Below the pieces are notes generated by a model that had not been told where the DNA came from, made no database searches, and saw nothing but the letters and a program-made list of their open reading frames with translations. 5,915 nt of DNA, taken from positions 1 to 5,915 of the forward strand of contig JAUXEE010000146.1 of NCBI GenBank assembly GCA_030618065.1. Reading direction: 5' to 3'. This document shows positions 1 to 5,504 of this stretch, piece by piece. Within the stretch, counting starts at the first letter, position 1. Each line of letters opens with the position of its first letter. The position numbers were made by a program, and so were the translations under genes. The stretch is from Gemmatimonadota bacterium. Its GTDB lineage: Bacteria > Gemmatimonadota > Gemmatimonadetes > Longimicrobiales > Gaopeijiaceae.

Positions 1-461
1 ATCTGCGTGATAAGCTCGTCGTGGAGCCCCTCGGCCAGATAAGAATCCGCCTCCCCTGCCTGACTGAGGTTGTCGAAGGGTAGGACAGCGATTCTACTCT
101 CCGAGGGCTCTGGCGGACTCAGAAATTCGTAATCGGAAACCGCCGTATCTGGGGCAACTTCCCCCTCTCCGCGGACAAGCCAGAGCGTAACGGCACCCAG
201 GGCCGCGATCCCAACGAGGAGAGTTGCCTCCAGGCCACCAATTCTCTGCCGACCCTTCTCTCCGTGGAACCAAGCCAGGACCATCGTCACCGGCAAACCG
301 AGAGCAAGAACCACGATCCCTGCTTCCAGCAGGAACTCGGGCCAGCGGAACCTGCCCCCGATAATGTCCAGAACCTCAACGAGCACCACCGCCACAGCCC
401 CGTAGGCGATGCTCCATTGCACCACCTTCCTCTTCATGAGATCTGGAAACGGATTTCCCAT
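1..461 (-). CDS. Three-helix membrane protein with TolB-like region, N-terminal part (truncated at window edge)
   Basis: The 153 visible residues begin with a short cytoplasmic segment (F-x-D-L-M-K-R-K-V), followed by three hydrophobic segments at about residues 13-34, 43-65 and 77-96. A linker then leads to IAVLPFDNLS (124-133) and YLAEGLHDELIT (141-152). This arrangement is typical of large proteins abundant in Gemmatimonadota and Acidobacteriota, in which the 'AVLPF' segment (TolB N-terminal/FlgO-like fold) is usually followed by tetratricopeptide repeats; those repeats would lie outside the window. The family is usually annotated as TPR or adenylate-cyclase-associated and its role is unclear, possibly a protein-interaction scaffold. 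The ATG at 461 was chosen because the family normally starts about 8-10 residues before the K/R-R-K-V motif; an ATG at 437 is the alternative. The Shine-Dalgarno is weak. It lies 46 bases downstream of the epimerase gene on the same strand, so read-through from that operon is possible. Confidence 0.85.
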   Translation of the reverse strand, partial: MGNPFPDLMKRKVVQWSIAYGAVAVVLVEVLDIIGGRFRWPEFLLEAGIVVLALGLPVTMVLAWFHGEKGRQRIGGLEATLLVGIAALGAVTLWLVRGEGEVAPDTAVSDYEFLSPPEPSESRIAVLPFDNLSQAGEADSYLAEGLHDELITQ

Positions 462-473
462 GACGATCTCAGG

Positions 474-486
474 ACCGGGGCCCGGT
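474..486. repeat. Palindrome between epimerase gene and membrane-protein gene
   Basis: ACCGGG-G-CCCGGT is a 6+6 inverted repeat around one central base, 13 bases upstream of the ATG at 461. It is not followed by a T-run on either strand, so it is a poor intrinsic terminator. It could be an operator or a small 5'-leader hairpin. A TTTATAG stretch on the minus strand nearby (around 497-503) could be a -10 element, but I see no matching -35. Confidence 0.4.
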
Positions 487-507
487 GGCACGCACGCTAT
501 AAACCTC

Positions 508-1659
508 TTAGCCGTTCGCGGCGTGCCAGGCTGCCAGTACCTCGGCTTCCCGCTCCGGGGTTACCCCCGCCCGCAGATTCTCCTGCTCTTCCTGGGGGCG
601 TGCGAAGTGATAATCCAGCGTCTCCTTCGCCGTCACCGCCAAGGGGCGGAAGGTGAGACCACGCTCCACCTCGGGCGTGAGGTCGAAGCGTGCGAACCCC
701 TCCCGGCCGGGCCTCGGCGGCATCCACACCGGCATGTGGGGGGAGGGGCGAATCTCCTGTTCCTCGAGGAAGGGTTGGGGAACCCAGGTGAAGGTGGTTT
801 CGGCGGTAGTCACCGCCCTGATCCCGTAAAGAAGCTCGGCCATGGGACGAGGCGTGGCAGGCCCGACGCAGTTGAATACACCGTTGTGACCCTCCTCAGC
901 CACCCGGACCATCCACTCCGTAAAGTCCCGGACATCGATAATCTGCACCGGGTCCGACGGATCACCCGGAGAGAGCACCTCACCACCTCGGTGGATCCGC
1001 ACGGGCCAGTAGGTGAATCGATCCGTGGCGTCCCCAGGCCCGATGATCAGCCCTGGCCGGAAAATGGTGGATGTTTCAGGGAAAACCTTCTGAACCTGCC
1101 TCTCGCAGAGGGCTTTCTGAAGTCCGTAGGGAAGACGTTCGGCGCCCGGTTCCACACCTGCGGTCTCGTAGGTGAAGGTGGGTGCGTGGATACCCATGGG
1201 GATGGAACTGAGGTCGGAATAGGCCGAACGGGACGACACGTAGTGGTACCGATCAACCGAATCCTCCAGGAACTCGGTGGAGTACACCACCCAGTCGATA
1301 TTGGAGGCGTTGTTATCGAAGCAAACGTCCCAACTCCGGCCCCTCAGAGATTCGAGCTCCCCGTTCCGGTCTCCCACGAGCTTCTCGACGTCAGGGAAAA
1401 GCTCGGTATTGCTTCTGCCCCGGTTGAAGAGGGTGAGCTCGTGCCCCCGTTCCAAGGCATAACGGACGGTGTGGGGTCCGATGAACCCGGTCCCGCCTAG
1501 AACCAGGATTTTCAGCTTCTCGGCCGGACCTGTCTGAGGGGATGAGGCGTTCGACCGGGAGGCCTCACAAGCTCCAGGGACCAAACCAAGGCCCAACGCT
1601 CCCCCCGCCACTGCGGAAGCCCGCAAGAAGTCTCTCCGACTGGTTCCATTGTTCTTCAT
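508..1659 (-). CDS. Tat-exported SDR-family NAD(P)-dependent epimerase/reductase-like protein
   Basis: This 383-residue protein opens with a twin-arginine signal: S-R-R-D-F-L-R at residues 7-13, then a hydrophobic Ala/Gly/Leu stretch to about 29. The signal ends at Cys31 in a poor lipobox (V-P-G-A-C), followed by a Ser/Asn-rich linker, so a Tat lipoprotein is possible. The mature part is an extended short-chain dehydrogenase. It has the Rossmann motif GGTGFIG at 55-61, a Y-V-S-S strand at 140-143 that would supply the active-site Ser, and the catalytic Y-x-x-x-K pair at Tyr178/Lys182. Relatives are annotated as NAD-dependent epimerase/dehydratase or '2'-hydroxyisoflavone reductase'; the substrate cannot be read from the sequence. 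The start is fixed by a strong AGGAAGAGG 5 bases before the ATG. It follows the gamma-glutamyltransferase gene by 20 bases, so co-transcription is very likely. Export of an NAD(P)-binding enzyme is unusual but known for glucose-fructose oxidoreductase, which folds around its cofactor before Tat transport. Confidence 0.92.
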   Translation of the reverse strand: MKNNGTSRRDFLRASAVAGGALGLGLVPGACEASRSNASSPQTGPAEKLKILVLGGTGFIGPHTVRYALERGHELTLFNRGRSNTELFPDVEKLVGDRNGELESLRGRSWDVCFDNNASNIDWVVYSTEFLEDSVDRYHYVSSRSAYSDLSSIPMGIHAPTFTYETAGVEPGAERLPYGLQKALCERQVQKVFPETSTIFRPGLIIGPGDATDRFTYWPVRIHRGGEVLSPGDPSDPVQIIDVRDFTEWMVRVAEEGHNGVFNCVGPATPRPMAELLYGIRAVTTAETTFTWVPQPFLEEQEIRPSPHMPVWMPPRPGREGFARFDLTPEVERGLTFRPLAVTAKETLDYHFARPQEEQENLRAGVTPEREAEVLAAWHAANG

Positions 1660-1664
1660 GTTTT

Positions 1665-1673
1665 CCTCTTCCT
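1665..1673 (-). promoter_or_regulatory. Ribosome binding site of the epimerase gene
   Basis: AGGAAGAGG on the minus strand, 5 bases before the ATG at 1659, just after the stop of the gamma-glutamyltransferase gene. It fixes the start that includes the Tat motif. Confidence 0.8.
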
Positions 1674-1679
1674 AGTTGA

Positions 1680-3458
1680 TCAGTATCCGACGGCCGCCCC
1701 ACCTCTTCGGTGGTCCGAGGCGCCGGCCAAGGTCCCGTCTGGAAGACGCATGATAGCCTGAACGTCCCCGATGTAAGGATAAACATCCCCGGTACGAATC
1801 CGCTCGTCCATCTCATGTCCCATGGCTTCCAGAGCAGAGACGACCTCTGGGGATAGAGACCCTGGCTCGAATTGGATCCTGTCGGGAAGGTGCTGGTGAT
1901 GGACCCGGGGTGCGTTCACTCCCTGGCGAACACCCATTCCGAAATCGATCACATTGGAGATCTGCTGAAACAAGTTGGTGATGATGGTGGCTCCCCCAGG
2001 GGACCCGACGACCAGGAGGAGTTCATTGTCCGGGTCCACCACGATGGTGGGGGTCATGGCCGAGAGCATCCTTTTCCCGGGAGCGATGGCGTTGGCCTCA
2101 CCCTGGACCAATCCGTATTGGTTGGGGAAACCGGGTCGCCCCGAAAAGTCATCCATCTCGTTGTTCAGGATGAAGCCGGCGCCCTCCACCGTGACCTTGC
2201 TCCCGAAGAAGGAGTTGATGGTGGTGGTGATGGCCACGGCATTTCCGGACGCGTCGACGATGGAGAGATGGGTGGTCTCACCCTCGTCAGCGGGGCCCAG
2301 CCCGGGACCGACCTCCATGGAAGGAGTAGCCCGATCCATCGCGATGGTGGCTCGCCGCTCGGCCCCGTACTCGTCGGAGATCATTCGTTCGAGAGGTATC
2401 TCCACAAAATCCGGGTCGGCCAGGTAGGTATTTCTGTCGGCATAGGCTCGCTTCCAAGCTTCGGCCAGAAGATGGACATGCTCAGCGGATTGATAGCCGA
2501 GGGACCCTAAATCGTATCCTTCCAGGATCTTGGCCATGGCCGCCAATGTGGCCCCGCCACTGGAGGTGGGTGGCATGGAGATGAGGGTGTGGCCTCTGTA
2601 GCTGATTTCGATGGGATCCCGCCAGACAGCTTCCATCCCTTCGAGATCATCATGGGTCAGGATCCCGCCGCCCCGCTCCATTTCCGCCACGATGAGATCA
2701 GCCGTTCTACCCCGATAGAACCCGCCCCGACCTCTGGCCGCAATTCGCCCCAGCGTGGCCGCAAGCTCCGGCTGCCTGAAGGTCTCCCCCACCACCGGGG
2801 GCTTCCCATTCGGAAGAAAGGCGGCCTCACTGGAGGGGAACATCCTGAGGTTCTCTTCAGCCATGGAAATCTGCCGGGCCTGCCGCTCCCTTATCTCGAA
2901 CCCTTCGGCCAGTTCCATGGCTGGAGCCACCAATTCTGCCCAGGACAGGGATCCGAACCGCCGATGAGCTTCCCAGAGCCCGGCCACGGCTCCGGGCACC
3001 CCCACCGCCAGATGGCCGAAGGTGGAAGCCTCCGTCAGCTCTCCGGCTTCGTCCAGGTACATGTCTCGGGTGGTCGCCAGAGGTGCCCGCTCCCGGTAAT
3101 CCAGACTGGCGGTAGTCCCGTCGGCCAGTCGAATCACCATGAATCCACCACCTCCGATGTTCCCCGCCTCAGGATTGACGACGGCCAGGGCGAAGGAGGT
3201 GGCGACGGCGGCATCAACGGCGTTCCCTCCAGCCCGCAGAATCCGGACTCCGACGGTAGAAGCGTACTCGTCGGTGCTCACCACCATCCCGTGTTCCCCG
3301 GGAACGGCTGCCTCGTCGACCGAGTAGGGCCATCCATCAGGGAAGGAGATGCCCGGGTCTCCAGGGCCGCAGGCCGAAAGGCCGAGAGGAAGAAGAACGC
3401 TGAGGAATCGGAGATTCCTGGGATTAATTCGGCGGTGCGGACGGGAGCTATGAATCAT
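1680..3458 (-). CDS. ggt: Gamma-glutamyltransferase (lipoprotein)
   Basis: Gamma-glutamyltransferases cleave the gamma-glutamyl bond of glutathione and related compounds, transferring the group to water or an amino acceptor, in the periplasm. The precursor autocleaves before a catalytic Thr. From the ATG at 3458 the protein has 592 residues, close to the usual 550-600. A basic N-region and hydrophobic stretch end in the lipobox L-S-A-C (Cys30), so this copy is probably anchored in the outer membrane. The small subunit would begin at Thr395 in E-T-T-H-L-S; this corresponds to E. coli Thr391. Matches to E. coli substrate residues include the D-Y-R-E-R-A-P Arg (122), Thr413, Asn415, Asp437, the lid-loop Tyr448 (P-N-Q-Y-G) and G-S-P-G-G (485-489). 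The E. coli Ser462-Ser463 pair is Ser466-Ala467 here, and E. coli Gln430 is Glu434, as in the human enzyme. A GTG at 3497 would add 13 residues but has no Shine-Dalgarno and lengthens the signal peptide, so I prefer the ATG. It sits 40 bases after the PPC-protein gene. Confidence 0.95.
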   Translation of the reverse strand: MIHSSRPHRRINPRNLRFLSVLLPLGLSACGPGDPGISFPDGWPYSVDEAAVPGEHGMVVSTDEYASTVGVRILRAGGNAVDAAVATSFALAVVNPEAGNIGGGGFMVIRLADGTTASLDYRERAPLATTRDMYLDEAGELTEASTFGHLAVGVPGAVAGLWEAHRRFGSLSWAELVAPAMELAEGFEIRERQARQISMAEENLRMFPSSEAAFLPNGKPPVVGETFRQPELAATLGRIAARGRGGFYRGRTADLIVAEMERGGGILTHDDLEGMEAVWRDPIEISYRGHTLISMPPTSSGGATLAAMAKILEGYDLGSLGYQSAEHVHLLAEAWKRAYADRNTYLADPDFVEIPLERMISDEYGAERRATIAMDRATPSMEVGPGLGPADEGETTHLSIVDASGNAVAITTTINSFFGSKVTVEGAGFILNNEMDDFSGRPGFPNQYGLVQGEANAIAPGKRMLSAMTPTIVVDPDNELLLVVGSPGGATIITNLFQQISNVIDFGMGVRQGVNAPRVHHQHLPDRIQFEPGSLSPEVVSALEAMGHEMDERIRTGDVYPYIGDVQAIMRLPDGTLAGASDHRRGGAAVGY

Positions 3459-3464
3459 GAGATT

Positions 3465-3484
3465 CTTCGTAAGAAGGGACGAAG
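3465..3484 (-). promoter_or_regulatory. Intercistronic hairpin before the gamma-glutamyltransferase start
   Basis: CTTCGT (3465-3470) and ACGAAG (3479-3484) form a perfect 6-bp stem with an 8-base loop, in the 40-base gap between the PPC-protein stop (3499) and the ATG at 3458. On the transcribed strand the downstream arm contains GAAG, the only Shine-Dalgarno-like bases before that ATG. The stem could therefore reduce or modulate translation initiation. No T-run follows, so it is not an intrinsic terminator. Confidence 0.45.
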
Positions 3485-3498
3485 GGCTTGGCTTCACG

Positions 3499-4290
3499 TC
3501 AGTTCGGGATGAACCCTATCTGAAGGCGATAAGGGATAAGGACCCCTTCACTGAATGCCGACACCTTGAAGAAGAACTCCTCACCGGCTTCCACCGCCAG
3601 GGTCAATGCCTCATTCCCACCCTTACCCTGGAGATCCTGGTCGGAGCGTTCGAGGGGTTCTGCGAATGCACCGCTGCTGAAAGCCTCCAGGATCAGGTCT
3701 CCATCTTCGGCACGGGTCGCAACGGTCAGCGTGCCCCCCTTCTCCGCCTTCAGAACGAACCAGTCCCAGTAATCCCCCGTCGCTCCATCGATGGAATCGT
3801 TACGGGTATCCTGACCCACCTGAATCCGGATCGCAGAGCTGGGAGCCCCGTCCAGATCGGCGGGTATCTCCAGATCCGGGAAGGGAAGCCATGAGACCCC
3901 GATCTTGAAGGAGCCCTGGCTTCCTCCAAAAGTATCGACCCGGACCTGGTATTTACCGGCCCTTGGGAGGGTGACAGCGAACTGTTCGGCCCCCGAGTCC
4001 CCCCCCAGGTCCTGATCGGATCTCCCGTTGGGGAGAGGCTGCCCGTCGGAGTCGGTGACGAGAAGGATCAAATCGGTCTCGTCCAGGGATCGGACGACGA
4101 TGGTGAGAACCCCGGCGGATTCGGCTTCAAAGCCGTAGGAGGCGCCTTTCTCCCCGCCCATGGGTCCCTCCACCACCATCCCCGGCGCCAGAAACCCCTC
4201 TGTTTGGCCAGAGAGAATCTGAGGATTGGCTACAACACACCCCACCGTAAGGAGAGCGGTGAGGCCTCGTTGAAGAGAACGTCCATTCAT
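3499..4290 (-). CDS. Exported protein with two PPC-like beta-sandwich modules
   Basis: This 263-residue protein has a Sec signal peptide: M-N-G-R-S-L-Q-R, a hydrophobic core at about residues 9-21, and probable cleavage near 27-30. There is no enzyme motif. The rest is two related all-beta units. Unit 1 (about 33-133) has 'DLIL' at 73-76, 'RSDQDL' at 90-95 and an A-G-K-Y-Q-V-R-V strand near 111-118. Unit 2 (about 149-261) has 'DLIL' at 198-201, 'RSDQDL' at 215-220 and A-G-E-E-F-F-F-K-V near 235-243. This resembles bacterial pre-peptidase C-terminal (PPC) domains, which are secreted beta-sandwich binding modules; that assignment is by pattern only. The start at 4290 is supported by AGGAAGGAG 6 bases upstream, and the ATG overlaps the stop of the NTF2-like gene as ATGA, indicating translational coupling. 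A longer open frame upstream lacks a signal peptide and overlaps that gene heavily. The partner or ligand is unknown. Confidence 0.88.
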   Translation of the reverse strand: MNGRSLQRGLTALLTVGCVVANPQILSGQTEGFLAPGMVVEGPMGGEKGASYGFEAESAGVLTIVVRSLDETDLILLVTDSDGQPLPNGRSDQDLGGDSGAEQFAVTLPRAGKYQVRVDTFGGSQGSFKIGVSWLPFPDLEIPADLDGAPSSAIRIQVGQDTRNDSIDGATGDYWDWFVLKAEKGGTLTVATRAEDGDLILEAFSSGAFAEPLERSDQDLQGKGGNEALTLAVEAGEEFFFKVSAFSEGVLIPYRLQIGFIPN

Positions 4291-4799
4291 TTCCCACTCC
4301 TTCCTGGAGGTCCCAGTGGACTTGGAGTGCACCCTTCCAGAACAACATTGTACGTGATGCTGGCGACCTGCCAACCCTCCGCCCCCTTCAGCATCGTAAA
4401 TACGTCGATGCCGCAGTGACTGAATTCGCCGTTCAGGTGAAAGTCGTAGGGCGTCCAGACCATGGCCACCCGGCCCTGAACCTGGACCGTCGGATTCCAC
4501 ATCCGCTCCAGCAGCTCCTGGTCTTCTCCTCCCAGACTCTCCAGGAACGCCACCCGGGAAACAGCCCCCATCGACGACCCAGCGTCTCCCTCCCGGAGGC
4601 TGTAGATCATGGCCTGGGGCACCAGGAGTCTGGCCAGGGTGGCGGTGTCGGCAACTGACAGGGCCTCCAGGGAGTCATGGGCGATGCCGGTCACTTCCTG
4701 GACCGGGTCCGACTTCGACTCCTGAGCTCCCAAGGGAGCCGAGACCATGGAGATCAGTAGGATTGTCCAACAAAACCCCGCCGAAGAGAAAGTTCTCAT
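4287..4799 (-). CDS. Exported NTF2-like / lumazine-binding-like protein
   Basis: This 170-residue protein begins with a Sec signal peptide: M-R-T-F-S-S, a hydrophobic core at about residues 7-22, and cleavage probably after L-G-A at 25. The mature part shows the pattern of small alpha+beta-cone proteins of the NTF2/SnoaL type, close to those annotated as 'nuclear transport factor 2 family' or lumazine-binding-like. It has an N-terminal helix with 'S-L-E-A-L-S-V-A-D-T', later a 'V-Q-G-R-V-A-M-V-W-T-P-Y' strand, then 'H-C-G-I-D-V-F-T-M-L-K' and 'G-W-Q-V-A-S-I-T-Y'. Members may be binding proteins or enzymes and the fold alone does not give the function. The ATG at 4799 is preceded by AGAGGGA with 7 bases of spacing and starts exactly at the signal peptide; an in-frame ATG at 4943 would bury that signal inside the protein. 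It is the first gene of the probable four-gene operon and overlaps the next by ATGA. Confidence 0.85.
   Translation of the reverse strand: MRTFSSAGFCWTILLISMVSAPLGAQESKSDPVQEVTGIAHDSLEALSVADTATLARLLVPQAMIYSLREGDAGSSMGAVSRVAFLESLGGEDQELLERMWNPTVQVQGRVAMVWTPYDFHLNGEFSHCGIDVFTMLKGAEGWQVASITYNVVLEGCTPSPLGPPGRSGK
4297..4305 (-). promoter_or_regulatory. Ribosome binding site of the PPC-protein gene
   Basis: AGGAAGGAG on the minus strand, 6 bases before the ATG at 4290 and lying inside the last codons of the NTF2-like gene. It decides the start: an export signal follows it directly, while longer upstream reading has none. Confidence 0.85.
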
Positions 4800-4806
4800 C
4801 TGCTTG

Positions 4807-4813
4807 TCCCTCT
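4807..4813 (-). promoter_or_regulatory. Ribosome binding site of the NTF2-like gene
   Basis: AGAGGGA on the minus strand, 7 bases before the ATG at 4799. It supports the shorter start over the in-frame ATG at 4943. Confidence 0.65.
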
Positions 4814-4881
4814 TTCTTTTGGATTCCGTTTCTAGAACGCCACCCTCCGCACCAACTTGGTCAGCATCGTGGCCGGAGAAT

Positions 4882-4893
4882 GTGCCCTGGCAC
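4882..4893. repeat. Inverted repeat, possible operator for the operon
   Basis: GTGCC-CT-GGCAC is a perfect 5+5 inverted repeat, 83-94 bases upstream of the NTF2-like start. Its compact symmetry suits a dimeric regulator more than an RNA hairpin, since the loop would be only two bases. No regulator gene is in view to pair with it. Confidence 0.35.
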
Positions 4894-5027
4894 GTTGGGA
4901 AAGAAAAGAGAATGAGGGTCAGAGATGCCCGGCGAAAAGGCATGGGCCCAGGCCCCCAGGTTCCGCGACCCCACCGTGGAAGGGGAAGGGCCTCAAGAGG
5001 TGGACCATGCCAAGCTGAAGCTTAGGT

Positions 5028-5051
5028 TCTTCCGAACGCAAGGCCGGAAGA
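5028..5051 (-). terminator. Hairpin downstream of the small lipoprotein gene, possible weak terminator
   Basis: TCTTCCG (5028-5034) and CGGAAGA (5045-5051) form a 7-bp stem with a 10-base loop, beginning about 30 bases after the lipoprotein stop. No T-run follows on the minus strand, so if it ends transcription it is not a classical intrinsic terminator; it could instead be a 3'-end stabilising hairpin. Confidence 0.35.
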
Positions 5052-5075
5052 TATGGGGGAAGAGATGGGGGTGGA

Positions 5076-5090
5076 CCCGGGTTACCCGGG
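5076..5090 (-). repeat. CCCGGG repeat spanning the lipoprotein stop codon
   Basis: Two CCCGGG copies (5076-5081 and 5085-5090) flank the three bases that form the TAA stop (5082-5084) on the minus strand. Each copy is self-complementary, so they can pair as a very short hairpin whose loop is the stop codon itself. There is no T-run. Confidence 0.35.
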
Positions 5091-5468
5091 AAGTCTCCTA
5101 TCCATTGCCAGCAGATAGTCCCGAACGATCCGCTTCGACCGGCCGAAATCAATGAACTCGTCCTGGGAAACGGACTCGGCATTCGCATCGACTCGGAAAC
5201 GTCCATCCTCCACCTCCCGCACCACCACCAGAAGGACATGGCCTTTGAAATCCCAGATACTGGCCTTGGCCCGAGCCCTTATCCGACCATGTTCCTCCTC
5301 GCTTTCCACCAAAGCCAGGCCGATGTCGTCTACCGATGCCATGGCCGCTTCCCACACTGCGGCCGCATCGGTCCGATACGATCGGGATCGCTCGAATTCC
5401 GGCATGTCATAGGTATGTGCACATCCGGAAAGGAGAAGAGCCAGTGCAGCAAAGATGCTCTTCTTCAT
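5082..5468 (-). CDS. Small lipoprotein of unknown function
   Basis: This 128-residue protein starts M-K-K-S and has a hydrophobic core ending in the lipobox L-L-S-G-C (Cys16). The residue after Cys is Ala, which by the E. coli sorting rule suggests the outer membrane. The mature part begins Y-D-M-P-E-F-E and contains 'Y-R-T-D-A-A-A-V-W-E-A-A' followed by alternating strands ('I-R-A-R-A-K-A', 'V-L-L-V-V-V-R-E-V', 'F-R-V-D-A-N-A') and a C-terminal helix with K-R-I-V-R-D-Y-L. This helix-strand pattern resembles small DUF3568- or BamC-like lipoprotein domains, but I cannot assign it firmly. The start at 5468 is chosen because GGAGGA lies 4 bases upstream; an ATG at 5480 adds four residues without a better site. 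It has its own upstream region with a sigma-54-like promoter and is separated from the ggt operon by 282 bases. Confidence 0.85.
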   Translation of the reverse strand: MKKSIFAALALLLSGCAHTYDMPEFERSRSYRTDAAAVWEAAMASVDDIGLALVESEEEHGRIRARAKASIWDFKGHVLLVVVREVEDGRFRVDANAESVSQDEFIDFGRSKRIVRDYLLAMDRRLPG

Positions 5469-5472
5469 GACG

Positions 5473-5478
5473 TCCTCC
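5473..5478 (-). promoter_or_regulatory. Ribosome binding site of the small lipoprotein gene
   Basis: GGAGGA on the minus strand, 4 bases before the ATG at 5468. It selects this start over the ATG at 5480, which would place the site inside the coding region. Confidence 0.8.
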
Positions 5479-5504
5479 ATTCGCTGAGGGGATGCCTCCG
5501 GAAG

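Larger units (their letters stand above)
4800..5081. other. Non-coding gap upstream of the four-gene operon
   Basis: I see no convincing gene here: the open frames on both strands lack a Shine-Dalgarno and recognisable protein features. The gap should contain the end of the lipoprotein transcript and the promoter of the NTF2-PPC-ggt-epimerase operon. No strong sigma-70 pair is visible. On the minus strand TTGGTG and TAGAAA occur with a short 15-base spacer before 4799, which is weak. The strand also shows a pyrimidine-rich stretch around 4897-4920. Confidence 0.6.

Noticed and set aside
409..1500. Long plus-strand open frame opposite the epimerase gene
   Set aside because: It is antisense to a clear SDR gene, has a Gly/Arg/His/Pro-rich composition with no recognisable domain, and is explained by GC-rich codon bias on the other strand.
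1872..3512. Two long plus-strand open frames opposite ggt
   Set aside because: Both are antisense to an enzyme with all its catalytic motifs. Their translations are low-complexity and lack domains and ribosome sites.
4291..4500. N-terminal extension of the PPC-like gene to 4500
   Set aside because: It would overlap the NTF2-like gene by over 200 bases in another frame, has no signal peptide at its start, and a strong ribosome site plus signal peptide mark 4290 instead.
4826..4860. Sigma-70 promoter for the operon (TTGGTG / TAGAAA)
   Set aside because: The spacer is only 15 bases and both hexamers are poor, so I do not annotate it as a promoter.
4800..4943. N-terminal extension of the NTF2-like gene to 4943
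   Set aside because: It would place a complete signal peptide at residue 49. A ribosome site lies before the ATG at 4799.
5002..5015. Possible second sigma-54 site (TTGGCATG on the minus strand)
   Set aside because: The -24 half is present, but at the required spacing the -12 position is CT, not GC.
4919..5239. Open frames on both strands overlapping the end of the lipoprotein gene
   Set aside because: They overlap a well-supported gene, and their translations are Pro/Gly/Arg-rich with no domain.
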